Assembly (NCBI GenBank): GCA_020024395.1
Contig: JAHHTV010000005.1
Coordinates: 1 to 22,292 of the forward strand
Direction of reading: 5' to 3'
Source of the DNA: Anaerotignum sp.
GTDB lineage: Bacteria > Bacillota > Clostridia > Lachnospirales > Anaerotignaceae
DNA: 22,292 bases
The position numbers and the translations under genes were made by a program. The notes below the pieces were generated by a model. It was not told where the DNA came from. It did not search any database and worked only from the letters and a program-made list of their open reading frames with translations. Positions 1 to 8,186 of this stretch are shown here, one piece after another (position 1 is the stretch's first letter; each line of letters opens with the position of its first letter).

Positions 1-25
1 TATAAAAAGAAGGAGGTTTTCAAAC

Positions 26-1774
26 ATGATACGAACATTGCTAGGCAGTGTTAGAGAATATAAAAAGAGTTCTCTTATGGCACCATTATTTGTGACATTA
101 GAAGTGGTTTTAGAAGTTATCATTCCATTGCTTATGGCAAAGCTCATTGACTTTGGGATTGAAGCAGGCGATATGCAATATATTTTGAAAATGGGATTTG
201 CATTGGTGGTCTGTTGCTTGATTTCATTGTTGTTTGGGGCGTTGTCTGGAAAATATGCGGCTGTGGCATCGGCTGGCTTTGCAAAAAATTTGCGGTCAGA
301 TATGTATGAAAAAGTGCAGGGATATTCTTTTTCTAATATTGATAAATTTTCTGCGGCAAGTATTGTAACACGTTTGACAACAGATATTACCAATATTCAA
401 AATTCCTATCAAATGGCAATTCGTGTGGCAGTACGTTCTCCCATTATGATGATTTTTGCTTTGTTTATGGCGTTTCGTGTGAATGCATCATTGGCACCAA
501 TATTTGTGATTGCATTGCCGATATTGGGTTTGGGGATTTGGCTGATTGTACGCAATGCAAAACCAATATTTGAACGGGTGTTTTTTACTTATGATAAATT
601 GAATAATGTGGTGCAAGAAAATTTGCATGGTATTCGTGTGGTAAAATCTTTTGTAAGAGAAGCACATGAAACGGAAAAATTTCGTTCGGTTTCTCATGAA
701 ATTTATCAGAATTTTTCAAAAGCAGAAAAAATATTGGCATTTGGTTCTCCTTTGATGCAGTTTTGTGCATATGGTTGTATGTTGATGATTTCATGGTTTG
801 GTGCAAATTTGATTGTATCATCTGGTAACAATCCTGCAATCGGTATGACAACAGGGGATTTGGCAAGTATGTTTTCTTACACCATGCAGATATTGATGAG
901 TTTGATGATGTTTTCTATGGTGTTTGTCATGATTACCATTTCTTATGCGTCTATGGAAAGAGCAGAGGAAATATTGAAAGAACAAAGCGACATTCATAAT
1001 CCAGAAAATCCGATATATACTGTTGCAGATGGTAGTATTGTATTTGATAATGTGGATTTTCAATATGGTACACATGCAGATGAATTGTGCTTAAATCGTA
1101 TCAATTTGACCATACCATCTGGGGCAACTGTGGGTATCATTGGTGGTACAGGTAGTGCAAAAAGTACATTGGTACAGCTTATCCCAAGATTGTATGATGT
1201 GACAAAAGGGTGTGTCAAAGTGGGTGGTAAAGATGTCAGAGCATATGATTTGGAAGCGTTGCGAAAAGAAGTGGCAATGGTTTTGCAAAAAAATGAGCTG
1301 TTTTCTGGTACAATAAAAGATAATTTGCGTTGGGGGAAAGAAGATGCCACAGATGCAGAAATGGAACACGTTTGCAAATTGGCACAAGCGGATGATTTTA
1401 TACAAGCGTTTCCAGATAAATATGATACGTATATTGAGCAAGGCGGTGCAAATGTGTCAGGTGGACAAAAACAAAGACTTTGTATTGCAAGGGCATTGCT
1501 CAAAAAACCAAAAATATTGATACTAGATGACTCCACCAGTGCTGTGGATACCAAAACAGATGCTTTAATACGAAAAGCTTTTGCAGAAGAAATCCCCAAT
1601 ACCACAAAAATTATTATTGCACAAAGAATTTCTTCTGTCGAGCATGCTGATATGATATTGGTATTGGAAAATGGAAAAATAGATGGCGTGGGTACACACA
1701 AAGAGTTGTTGCAAAATAATGCAATTTATCAAGAAGTGTATGCTTCTCAGCAAAAAGGAGGGATAGCAGAATGA
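26..1774 (+). CDS. ABC exporter half-transporter, degenerate-site subunit
   Basis: This encodes a 582-residue membrane-embedded half-transporter with an N-terminal six-helix permease region (about residues 15-310) and a C-terminal ATPase domain (about 338-575). It probably pairs with the next gene product to export a hydrophobic compound or drug across the cytoplasmic membrane. Visible motifs are Walker A GGTGSAKST (373-381), signature VSGGQ (477-481) and Walker B ILILDD (497-502). The catalytic glutamate after Walker B is Asp502, and the switch-histidine position is Gln533 (IAQRISS). Both changes are typical of the non-hydrolysing site of heterodimeric exporters. An AAGGAGG ribosome-binding site lies 9 nt before the ATG. 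The stop overlaps the next start (ATGA), which implies translational coupling. The substrate cannot be read from the sequence, and any promoter lies outside the window. Confidence 0.93.
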   Translation: MIRTLLGSVREYKKSSLMAPLFVTLEVVLEVIIPLLMAKLIDFGIEAGDMQYILKMGFALVVCCLISLLFGALSGKYAAVASAGFAKNLRSDMYEKVQGYSFSNIDKFSAASIVTRLTTDITNIQNSYQMAIRVAVRSPIMMIFALFMAFRVNASLAPIFVIALPILGLGIWLIVRNAKPIFERVFFTYDKLNNVVQENLHGIRVVKSFVREAHETEKFRSVSHEIYQNFSKAEKILAFGSPLMQFCAYGCMLMISWFGANLIVSSGNNPAIGMTTGDLASMFSYTMQILMSLMMFSMVFVMITISYASMERAEEILKEQSDIHNPENPIYTVADGSIVFDNVDFQYGTHADELCLNRINLTIPSGATVGIIGGTGSAKSTLVQLIPRLYDVTKGCVKVGGKDVRAYDLEALRKEVAMVLQKNELFSGTIKDNLRWGKEDATDAEMEHVCKLAQADDFIQAFPDKYDTYIEQGGANVSGGQKQRLCIARALLKKPKILILDDSTSAVDTKTDALIRKAFAEEIPNTTKIIIAQRISSVEHADMILVLENGKIDGVGTHKELLQNNAIYQEVYASQQKGGIAE

Positions 1775-3666
1775 GCAAAAAAAATGAAAAAACTGTCCCT
1801 GTTGGACGTCCAAAAGTGGAAAAAGAAACCATGAAACGGTTGATGGGTTATATCAAAAAATATAAATTGCGTTTTGCATTAGTATTGTTTTGTATTTTGT
1901 TGAGTGCTGTTTGCGGTGTAATGGGTTCTTTGTTTTTGAAAGTGGTCATTGATGATTATATTACGCCGTTGTTGCAAATGGCTTCACCTGATTTTGCTGG
2001 ACTGTTTCAGGCGGTTTGTTTGATGGGTGGTATTTATCTGATTGGGCTTACCAGTACATTTTTGTATAACTTCAATATGGTTACTATATCACAAGGTGTT
2101 TTGAAAGAAATTCGAGATACACTATTTGCACATATGCAAAAATTGCCCATACGATATTTTGATACCCATACACATGGGGACATCATGAGCCGTTATACCA
2201 ATGATATAGACACATTGCGACAAATGATTTCACAAAGTATTCCACAAATGTTTTCTTCTGTGGTGACGATTGTGGCAGTATTTTTTGCCATGTTGTATAC
2301 CAGTGTGCATTTGACAGTGCTTGTGATTGTGGTGATGATTGGTGTTATGCGTTGTATGAGATATATTGCAGGGCATAGTGGGAATTATTTTATCAAACAG
2401 CAAGAAGCATTGGGCGATATGAATGGTTATATTGAAGAAATGATACATGGGCAAAAAGTTGTGAAAGTATTTTGTCATGAAGAAAAAGCGAAAGCCGTAT
2501 TTCAACAAAAAAATGAACAGCTTTGCAACTGTGCCACAAAAGCAAACCAATATGCAAATATATTGATGCCCATTATGATGAATTTAGGAAATTTACAATA
2601 TGTATTGATAGCCATTGTAGGTGGTGCTTTGGCACTGCATGGCGTTGGCGGTTTGACTTTGGGAGCGATTGTATCTTTTTTGCAGTTGTCAAAAAGTTTT
2701 TCCATGCCCATTGGCCAAGTTTCGCAACAAATCAATGCAGTTGTTATGGCATTTGCAGGGGCAAAGCGTGTATTTACATTGTTAGATGAAGAAGTGGAAA
2801 CAGATGAAGGTTATGTGACACTGGTCAATGCAAAATATGATGCACAAGGCAAATTACAAGAATGTGCAAAACATACAGGACTTTGGGCTTGGAAACACCC
2901 ACATAGTGATGGTAGTATCAGTTATGTGGAATTGAAAGGCGATATTCGATTTTTTGATGTGGATTTTGGATATACAGAAGAAAAAACAATATTACACAAT
3001 ATCACATTATATGCAGAACCAGGGCAAAAAGTGGCATTTGTGGGGGCAACGGGGGCAGGTAAAACCACAATCACAAATTTGATTAACCGTTTTTATGATT
3101 TGGCAGATGGTAAAATTCGATATGATGGAATTAACATCAACAAAATCAAAAAAGCAGATTTGCGGCAGTCTTTGGGGATTGTATTACAAGATGTGAACTT
3201 GTTTACAGGTACAGTGATGGACAATATTCGTTATGGCAATTTGCAAGCAACGGATGAAGAATGTATTGCAGCAGCAAAACTTGCCAATGCAGATGGTTTT
3301 ATTCATATGTTGCCAGAAGGATATCAGACAGTATTGTCAGGAGATGGCTCTGGGCTTTCACAAGGACAAAGACAGTTGATTTCGATTGCAAGAGCAGCTG
3401 TGGCTGACCCGCCTGTGATGATATTGGACGAAGCGACATCTTCTATTGATACCAGAACAGAAGCGATTGTGCAAAGAGGTATGGACGCTTTGATGAAAGG
3501 CAGAACGGTATTTGTGATTGCACATAGGTTGTCTACTGTACAAAATGCAGATGTGATTATGGTTTTGGAACAAGGACATATTATCGAACGTGGAAATCAT
3601 GAACAACTGATTGCAGAAAAAGGCAAGTATTATCAATTATATACAGGAGCATTTGAACTGGAATAA
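1771..3666 (+). CDS. ABC exporter half-transporter, catalytic subunit
   Basis: This 631-residue partner of the upstream half-transporter has a permease region at about residues 30-330 and an ATPase domain at about 390-620. Motifs are Walker A GATGAGKTT (425-433), signature LSQGQ (529-533), Walker B VMILDE with catalytic Glu564, and switch His585. Its ATP site therefore looks hydrolytically competent. Its altered signature (LSQGQ instead of LSGGQ) would face the degenerate Walker B of the partner, the usual composite arrangement in heterodimeric exporters of the TM287/288 type. A linker of roughly 40 residues (about 348-388) is inserted between permease and ATPase, longer than in the partner. 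The start overlaps the upstream stop by 4 nt and is preceded by AAGGAGGG. Substrate is unknown; multidrug, lipid or peptide export are all possible. Confidence 0.93.
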   Translation: MSKKNEKTVPVGRPKVEKETMKRLMGYIKKYKLRFALVLFCILLSAVCGVMGSLFLKVVIDDYITPLLQMASPDFAGLFQAVCLMGGIYLIGLTSTFLYNFNMVTISQGVLKEIRDTLFAHMQKLPIRYFDTHTHGDIMSRYTNDIDTLRQMISQSIPQMFSSVVTIVAVFFAMLYTSVHLTVLVIVVMIGVMRCMRYIAGHSGNYFIKQQEALGDMNGYIEEMIHGQKVVKVFCHEEKAKAVFQQKNEQLCNCATKANQYANILMPIMMNLGNLQYVLIAIVGGALALHGVGGLTLGAIVSFLQLSKSFSMPIGQVSQQINAVVMAFAGAKRVFTLLDEEVETDEGYVTLVNAKYDAQGKLQECAKHTGLWAWKHPHSDGSISYVELKGDIRFFDVDFGYTEEKTILHNITLYAEPGQKVAFVGATGAGKTTITNLINRFYDLADGKIRYDGININKIKKADLRQSLGIVLQDVNLFTGTVMDNIRYGNLQATDEECIAAAKLANADGFIHMLPEGYQTVLSGDGSGLSQGQRQLISIARAAVADPPVMILDEATSSIDTRTEAIVQRGMDALMKGRTVFVIAHRLSTVQNADVIMVLEQGHIIERGNHEQLIAEKGKYYQLYTGAFELE

Positions 3667-3702
3667 TGATTTTGGTGAAAGTTCTGATTTGAAAACAAAA
3701 TA

Positions 3703-3732
3703 TTGCAAGAAATAATTATGGTATGGTATACT
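3703..3732 (+). promoter_or_regulatory. Candidate sigma-A promoter of the xanthine dehydrogenase operon
   Basis: TTGCAA (3703-3708), an 18-nt spacer and TATACT (3727-3732) match the vegetative promoter pattern. The predicted transcription start near 3739 leaves a leader of about 100 nt before the first gene. I searched that leader by eye for a purine or molybdenum-cofactor riboswitch and saw none. The only structure is a trivial GCG-T5-CGC hairpin at 3800-3810. No terminator was seen after the ABC genes, so read-through from them is possible. Confidence 0.55.
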
Positions 3733-3838
3733 CAAAAACAGTGCCAATTTGTAATATATCAAAACAAAATGGAAAAAAAGTAAAATGACAACAAAAATAG
3801 CGTTTTTCGCATGAGATAAAAGAATAGGAGGAACGTTT

Positions 3839-4630
3839 ATGTTTACCATTGGAAATTATGTAAAAGTTTCCAGTCTGGAAGAAGCATATAAATTAAACCA
3901 AAAAAAGTCCAATGTGATTTTTGGTGGTGGTGTTTGGTTGCGTTTGGGTAAAAAAAATATACAAACTGCCATTGATTTGTCACAGTTGGGGTTGGATACC
4001 ATTACAGAGAATGAAAATGAATTTTCCATTGGTGCAATGGTGCGTTTGCGTCAATTAGAAACACACAAAGGTATTGATGCATATACAAAAGGTGCTGTCA
4101 AAGAAAGTTTGCGTCATATTGTTGGGGTGCAAATGCGAAATTGTGCCACAGTGGGCGGCAGTATATTTGGCAGATTTGGATTTTCCGATATTTTGGCTTG
4201 TCTTTTGGCTTTTGATTGTGATGTGGAATTATATAAAGCAGGTAGAATATCTTTGCAAGCATTTGCAGGTATGAAAAAAGATAATGATATTTTGGTGCGT
4301 GTGATATTGAAAAAATCGCCTGTGGAAGCGGTATATTTGTCACAAAGAAATACGGCAACCGATTTTCCAGTGGTTTCTTGTGCAGTGGCAAAACATACAG
4401 ATGGTGTGTATGCAGTGATTGGGGCAAGACCTTGTCAACCCATTATCATCAAAGACGAATATAGCATTTTGCAAAATAATACTGCAGAAAATATACAACA
4501 ATTTGCAATACAAGCAGCCGAAAGTGTGGCTTTTGCAGATAATACAAGAGCAAGTGCAGCATATCGCAAACACGTTGCGGCGGTTTTGATAAAAAGAGGT
4601 ATGACAAAGCTTTTGGGAGGTGACAAATAA
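3839..4630 (+). CDS. xdhB: Xanthine dehydrogenase FAD-binding subunit
   Basis: This 263-residue protein is the flavin subunit of a three-subunit molybdenum hydroxylase. It would pass electrons from the iron-sulfur subunit to NAD or another acceptor in the cytoplasm. Two FAD-loop motifs are visible: FGGGVWL (28-34), a variant of the usual AGGTDL loop, and MRNCATVGGSI (99-109). The C-terminal segment around residues 236-253 (TRASAAYRKHVAAVLIKR) is the typical CO-dehydrogenase-flavoprotein C-terminal helix. Length is slightly short of E. coli XdhB. An AGGAGG site (3826-3831) sits 7 nt before the ATG. Its stop shares one base with the next start (TAATG). It is the first gene of a four-gene operon. 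Xanthine as substrate is inferred from the large subunit and from the guanine deaminase nearby; another purine or N-heterocycle is possible. Confidence 0.88.
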   Translation: MFTIGNYVKVSSLEEAYKLNQKKSNVIFGGGVWLRLGKKNIQTAIDLSQLGLDTITENENEFSIGAMVRLRQLETHKGIDAYTKGAVKESLRHIVGVQMRNCATVGGSIFGRFGFSDILACLLAFDCDVELYKAGRISLQAFAGMKKDNDILVRVILKKSPVEAVYLSQRNTATDFPVVSCAVAKHTDGVYAVIGARPCQPIIIKDEYSILQNNTAENIQQFAIQAAESVAFADNTRASAAYRKHVAAVLIKRGMTKLLGGDK

Positions 4631-5097
4631 TGCAAATCAAACTGCATTTGAATGGAAAAGAAGTGCTTGCAGATGTGGCACCAGATATGATGTTGCTGGA
4701 TTTTGTCAGAGAACAAGGGTGTTATAGTGTCAAAAGAGGGTGTGAAACTTCTAATTGTGGATTATGTACCGTATTGATGGACAATAGACCAATATTATCT
4801 TGTTCTACACTGGCTGTGCAGGCAGATGGACATGATGTGATGACAATGGAAGGCTGTCAGGAAGCGGCAGAAGAATTTGGTGCATTTTTGGCAGACCAAG
4901 GGGCAGAACAATGTGGTTTTTGTAGTCCTGGTTTTATTATGAATGTGCTTGCAATGTGCCAAGAAATGGAAAATCCTACAGATGATGAAATCAGAGAATA
5001 TTTGGCAGGGAATTTGTGCCGTTGTTCTGGCTATCAGGGGCAACTGCGTGCCATTCATAATTATATGGCATACAAAAGAAGGGAGGCGAAAGCATGA
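4630..5097 (+). CDS. xdhC: Xanthine dehydrogenase 2Fe-2S subunit
   Basis: This 155-residue subunit carries both [2Fe-2S] clusters that relay electrons from the molybdenum centre to FAD. The ferredoxin-type cluster ligands are Cys38, Cys43, Cys46 and Cys58 (GCETSNCGLC ... SC). The second, helical-domain cluster uses Cys95, Cys98, Cys130 and Cys132 (QCGFC ... CRCSGY). Length matches the family (E. coli XdhC is similar). The gene overlaps the upstream stop by 1 nt and the downstream start by 4 nt (ATGA), so the three subunits are probably made in equal amounts. All eight cluster cysteines are present. The symbol follows E. coli usage; other organisms apply xdhC to an unrelated maturation factor. 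Confidence 0.92.
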   Translation: MQIKLHLNGKEVLADVAPDMMLLDFVREQGCYSVKRGCETSNCGLCTVLMDNRPILSCSTLAVQADGHDVMTMEGCQEAAEEFGAFLADQGAEQCGFCSPGFIMNVLAMCQEMENPTDDEIREYLAGNLCRCSGYQGQLRAIHNYMAYKRREAKA

Positions 5098-7370
5098 AGT
5101 TTGTCAATCAACCCATTCGCAAAAAAGATGGTATGGCATTGGTAACAGGAAAACCAGTATATACCGATGATATTGCACCAAAAGATTGTTTGGTTGTAAA
5201 AGTGTTAAGAAGCCCACATGCACACGCCATCATAAAAGAAATCAAAACCGATATTGCAAAAAAATTGCCCGACATTGCTTGTGTATTGACATATGAAGAT
5301 GTACCACAAAATCGTTTTACAATGGCAGGGCAAACATATCCAGAGCCTAGCCCATATGATAGATTGATATTAGATAAAAGGGTGCGTTTTGTGGGTGATG
5401 CAGTGGCGATTGTGGCAGGGGAAACAGAAAAAGCGGTTGAAAAAGCCATGAAAACCATAAAAGTGACTTATGAAGTGTTGGAGCCAATATTGGATTTTAG
5501 AAAAGCAAAAGATAATCCGATTTTGATACACCCAGAGGAGGACTGGAAATCACTTTGTCCTGTGGGTGCAGATAATAAACGAAATTTGTGTGCTTGTGGT
5601 TTGGAAGAACATGGTGATGTAGATAAAGTGTTTGCAGAATGTGATGTTGTTATGGAAAATACATACCACACAAAAGCAAATCAACAAACTATGATGGAAA
5701 CATTCCGTACATATACACAGATGGACACATATGGCAGATTGAATATCATTAGTTCTACACAAGTTCCTTTTCATGTGCGTCGTATATTGGCAACTGCTTT
5801 GGATATTCCAAAATCAAAAATTCGTGTGATAAAACCAAGAATTGGTGGTGGTTTTGGTGCAAAACAAACGGTGGTTGCAGAGGTATATCCTGCTATTGTG
5901 ACGATGAAAACAGGTCGTCCTGCAAAAATCATTTATACCAGAGAAGAAAGTTTGATTGCTTCTACACCTCGTCATGAAATGGAAATTGATGTGCGTATTG
6001 GTGCAATGCAAGATGGTACAATTCGTGCAATTTCTGTCAATACACTGTCTAATACAGGTGCATTTGGGGAACATGGCCCAACAACTGTGGGACTTTCTGG
6101 TCACAAATCTATTCCTTTATACAGCAAAGCAGAAGCATTCCGTTTTCAATACGATGTGGTATACACAAACCATATGTCCGCAGGGGCATATCGTGGATAT
6201 GGTGCAACACAGGGGATTTTTGCCGTAGAATCTGCGGTGAATGAATTGGCAGCAAAGTTGAACATAGACCCGGTGGCATTGCGTCAAAAAAATATGACAA
6301 CACAAGGCGATGTCATGCACGCATATTATGGGGAACAGACAAACAGTTGTGCATTAGACCGTTGTTTACAAAAAACAGCTGAGATGATTGGTTGGAAAGA
6401 AAAATTTCCTGCACAGGTGATGGAAAACGGAAAAATCAGAGCTGTGGGGATTGCTATGGCAATGCAGGGTTCTGGTATCCCCAATTTAGATACGGGGGCT
6501 GTGACAATCAAAATGAATGATGATGGTTTTTATGCATTGTCCATTGGGGCTTCGGATATGGGAACTGGTTGTGATACCATATTGGCACAAATGGCAGCAG
6601 ATTGTTTGGATTGTTCTGTGGACGACATTGTAGTGCATGGGGTAGATACGGATATTTCTCCTTATGACTGTGGTTCTTATGCGTCTAGCACAACATATGT
6701 TACCGGTATGGCAACAGTCAAAGCCTGTGAAACATTGATAAATAAAATGAAACAATATACAGCAGAAAAATTGGGTTGTGATATGGAAGAACTAGAATTT
6801 GATGGTGAAAAAGTGTATCATATCAAAACAGGAGATAGTATTGCAAGAAAAGATTTGGGTAACATGAATATGTGTGCGGCAACAGAAACATTGGTGGCAA
6901 CAGAAGCACATTGTTCTCCTGTTTCTCCCCCACCTTTTATGGCAGGTGCGGCAGAAGTGGAAATTGACCCAGAAACAGGCGATATCAAATTGATAGATTA
7001 TGCGGCAGTTGTAGACTGTGGTACCGTTATCAATCCAAATTTGGCAAGAGTGCAAGTAGAAGGCGGTTTGGTACAAGGCATTGGTATGGCATTGCATGAA
7101 GATATTGTGTATAACGCATATGGCAGTTTGGCAGGCAATTCTTTGATGCAGTACAAAATCCCAACACGTTTGGACATGGGACAGTTGCGTGTGGAATTTG
7201 AAAGCAGTTATGAACCAACAGGGCCTTTTGGTGCAAAATCTATTGGGGAAATTGTTATCAATACGCCATCTCCTGCCATTGCACATGCAGTATATAATGC
7301 AACAGGTGTGCGTGTGACAGAATTGCCTATCACACCAGAAAAAATTGTTATGGGTATGAAACAAAAATGA
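5094..7370 (+). CDS. xdhA: Xanthine dehydrogenase molybdopterin-binding subunit
   Basis: This 758-residue catalytic subunit would hydroxylate xanthine (and perhaps hypoxanthine) to urate with water as oxygen donor. The N-terminal ald_Xan_dh_C domain (about 15-130) is followed by the molybdopterin-binding region. Visible family motifs are STQVPFHVRR (221-230), GGGFGAKQ (251-258), AYRGYGATQ with the active-site-region arginine (365-373), GASDMGTGCD (485-494), DCGTVINP (641-648), and Glu719 in KSIGE, matching the catalytic glutamate of the family. Length and motif spacing closely resemble E. coli XdhA. It sits between the 2Fe-2S subunit and a MocA-like gene with 4-nt overlaps on both sides. Substrate specificity within the purine hydroxylases cannot be fixed by eye; the guanine deaminase downstream favours xanthine. 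Confidence 0.88.
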   Translation: MKFVNQPIRKKDGMALVTGKPVYTDDIAPKDCLVVKVLRSPHAHAIIKEIKTDIAKKLPDIACVLTYEDVPQNRFTMAGQTYPEPSPYDRLILDKRVRFVGDAVAIVAGETEKAVEKAMKTIKVTYEVLEPILDFRKAKDNPILIHPEEDWKSLCPVGADNKRNLCACGLEEHGDVDKVFAECDVVMENTYHTKANQQTMMETFRTYTQMDTYGRLNIISSTQVPFHVRRILATALDIPKSKIRVIKPRIGGGFGAKQTVVAEVYPAIVTMKTGRPAKIIYTREESLIASTPRHEMEIDVRIGAMQDGTIRAISVNTLSNTGAFGEHGPTTVGLSGHKSIPLYSKAEAFRFQYDVVYTNHMSAGAYRGYGATQGIFAVESAVNELAAKLNIDPVALRQKNMTTQGDVMHAYYGEQTNSCALDRCLQKTAEMIGWKEKFPAQVMENGKIRAVGIAMAMQGSGIPNLDTGAVTIKMNDDGFYALSIGASDMGTGCDTILAQMAADCLDCSVDDIVVHGVDTDISPYDCGSYASSTTYVTGMATVKACETLINKMKQYTAEKLGCDMEELEFDGEKVYHIKTGDSIARKDLGNMNMCAATETLVATEAHCSPVSPPPFMAGAAEVEIDPETGDIKLIDYAAVVDCGTVINPNLARVQVEGGLVQGIGMALHEDIVYNAYGSLAGNSLMQYKIPTRLDMGQLRVEFESSYEPTGPFGAKSIGEIVINTPSPAIAHAVYNATGVRVTELPITPEKIVMGMKQK

Positions 7371-7951
7371 AAATTTGTTGGATATTGTTGGCAGCAGGCT
7401 GTGGCAGACGGTTTGGTGAAAATAAATTGTTATATCCTGTGAAAGGAAAATGCTTGTATCAACATGGATATGAACAGATAAAAGCCGCAGCAAAACAACG
7501 CCAAGAACAGTTGATTGTGGTGACATCACATCCAGAAATTGCAGATTGTGTAAAAAAAGAGGGTGTTATGGTTGTTTGGAATGATACACCAAAAAAAGGA
7601 ATTACTTTCTCTATACAATGCGGATTGTCTGCCGCAAAAGGGATACAAAATGATATGGCGTATTTGTTTGCAGTGGCAGACCAGCCGTTTTTGACAAAAT
7701 CTGTATTACTAGCCTTTGCAAATGCATTTTCACAATCCGGAAAAGACATGGGCTGTATGGCATATGGTACAAAGTGGGGAAACCCTGCAATATTTTCAGC
7801 AAAAATGGCAAAAAAACTGCTATATCTGAAAGGGGACAAAGGTGGAAAACAGTTATTGAAAAAAAATCCAACAAGTGTTTTTGTTTACCAATGCCCCACA
7901 GATAAAATGTTATATGATATTGATACAAAAGAAGATTTGGAGGGTATCTAA
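7367..7951 (+). CDS. mocA: Molybdenum cofactor cytidylyltransferase-like protein (MocA/MobA family)
   Basis: This 194-residue nucleotidyltransferase is likely to attach CMP to the molybdenum cofactor, giving the dinucleotide form used by xanthine-dehydrogenase-type enzymes. Motifs are the nucleotide-binding loop LAAGCGRRFGENKLL (8-22), VADQPF (103-108) at the metal site, WGNPAIF (137-143), LKGDKGGKQLL (154-164) and DIDTKEDL (184-191). These fit the MocA subfamily better than classical MobA. It starts within the stop of the molybdopterin subunit gene (ATGA overlap), consistent with a maturation factor dedicated to that enzyme. The 3' end of the gene forms the left arm of a terminator. CMP rather than GMP as the nucleotide is inferred from the family and the client. 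Confidence 0.85.
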   Translation: MKICWILLAAGCGRRFGENKLLYPVKGKCLYQHGYEQIKAAAKQRQEQLIVVTSHPEIADCVKKEGVMVVWNDTPKKGITFSIQCGLSAAKGIQNDMAYLFAVADQPFLTKSVLLAFANAFSQSGKDMGCMAYGTKWGNPAIFSAKMAKKLLYLKGDKGGKQLLKKNPTSVFVYQCPTDKMLYDIDTKEDLEGI

Positions 7952-7969
7952 AATGGATATCCTCTTTTT
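7940..7969 (+). terminator. Rho-independent terminator overlapping the mocA stop
   Basis: GAGGGTATC (7940-7948) pairs with GATATCCTC (7956-7964), giving 9 bp with one G-U pair around a 7-nt loop. T5 (7965-7969) follows. The left arm is coding sequence for the last residues of mocA and the loop holds its stop codon. It ends the xanthine dehydrogenase operon before the separate guanine deaminase promoter. Confidence 0.8.
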
Positions 7970-7985
7970 CATATCAAAAAATGGA

Positions 7986-8014
7986 TTGACTTTTTTTGTA
8001 CAAAAGTGTATACT
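7986..8014 (+). promoter_or_regulatory. Sigma-A promoter of the riboswitch-guanine deaminase transcript
   Basis: TTGACT (7986-7991), a 17-nt spacer and TATACT (8009-8014) are close to consensus with ideal spacing. The predicted start near 8021 lies about 7 nt before the riboswitch P1 helix, which supports the assignment. The terminator just upstream separates it from the xanthine dehydrogenase operon. Confidence 0.75.
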
Positions 8015-8027
8015 TCTATCGGATAAA

Positions 8028-8098
8028 AACTTATATAGACCCATAATTTGGTTGGGTGTTTCTACTGTGGTTACCGTAAATTTCCCGCACTATAAGTT
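8028..8098 (+). ncRNA. Purine riboswitch aptamer, guanine class
   Basis: P1 is a perfect 8-bp helix (8028-8035 with 8091-8098). P2 pairs ACCCA (8039-8043) with TGGGT (8053-8057) around a loop containing the conserved GG (8050-8051). The junction J2/3 is GTTTCTAC (8058-8065), identical to the xpt aptamer. L3 contains ACCGTAAA (8073-8080), whose CC can make the loop-loop contact with the GG of L2. J3/1 ends in AC (8089-8090) directly before the 3' strand of P1. The base equivalent to position 74 is C8090, which in this class specifies guanine/hypoxanthine rather than adenine. P3 is irregular (TGTGG with CCGCA, plus unpaired pyrimidines at 8081-8084), so it is a somewhat divergent member. It precedes guanine deaminase, which fits guanine as ligand. 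Confidence 0.9.
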
Positions 8099-8161
8099 TT
8101 TGTGTCATTCATTTTTTATTTGGAATGGGGCAAAATAAAAGGGATTTGGCGGTATTTTTTT
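8072..8161 (+). promoter_or_regulatory. Riboswitch expression platform: terminator competing with the aptamer (predicted ON switch)
   Basis: Bases 8072-8086 (L3 loop and 3' side of P3) can pair with 8141-8154 (GGGATTTGGCGGTA). The pairing is UACCGU with GCGGUA, AAAU with AUUU, and CCC with GGG, with small bulges. T7 follows at once (8155-8161). The enclosed loop holds a second hairpin (8098-8110 with 8123-8135, including CATTC/GAATG and TTTTG/CAAAA). Because the terminator's left arm consists of aptamer bases, guanine-bound aptamer and terminator exclude each other, so ligand should allow transcription. This is inferred from base pairing alone. Confidence 0.65.
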
Positions 8162-8186
8162 ATGCAAAAAAGGAGGATGTGTTGTA

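Noticed and set aside
3739..3838. Possible riboswitch in the leader of the xanthine dehydrogenase operon
   Set aside because: I looked for purine, xanthine and molybdenum-cofactor aptamer cores and for a terminator; only a 3-bp GCG/CGC hairpin is present.
6792..7529. A long minus-strand frame (245 codons) opposite the xanthine dehydrogenase large subunit and mocA
   Set aside because: Composition is Cys/His/Ile/Phe-rich as expected for an antisense shadow of this codon usage, and the opposite strand has full-length recognisable motifs.
7875..8138. An 87-codon open frame covering the end of mocA, the terminator and the riboswitch
   Set aside because: It overlaps a terminator, a promoter and a structured RNA, has no ribosome-binding site, and its predicted sequence resembles no protein.
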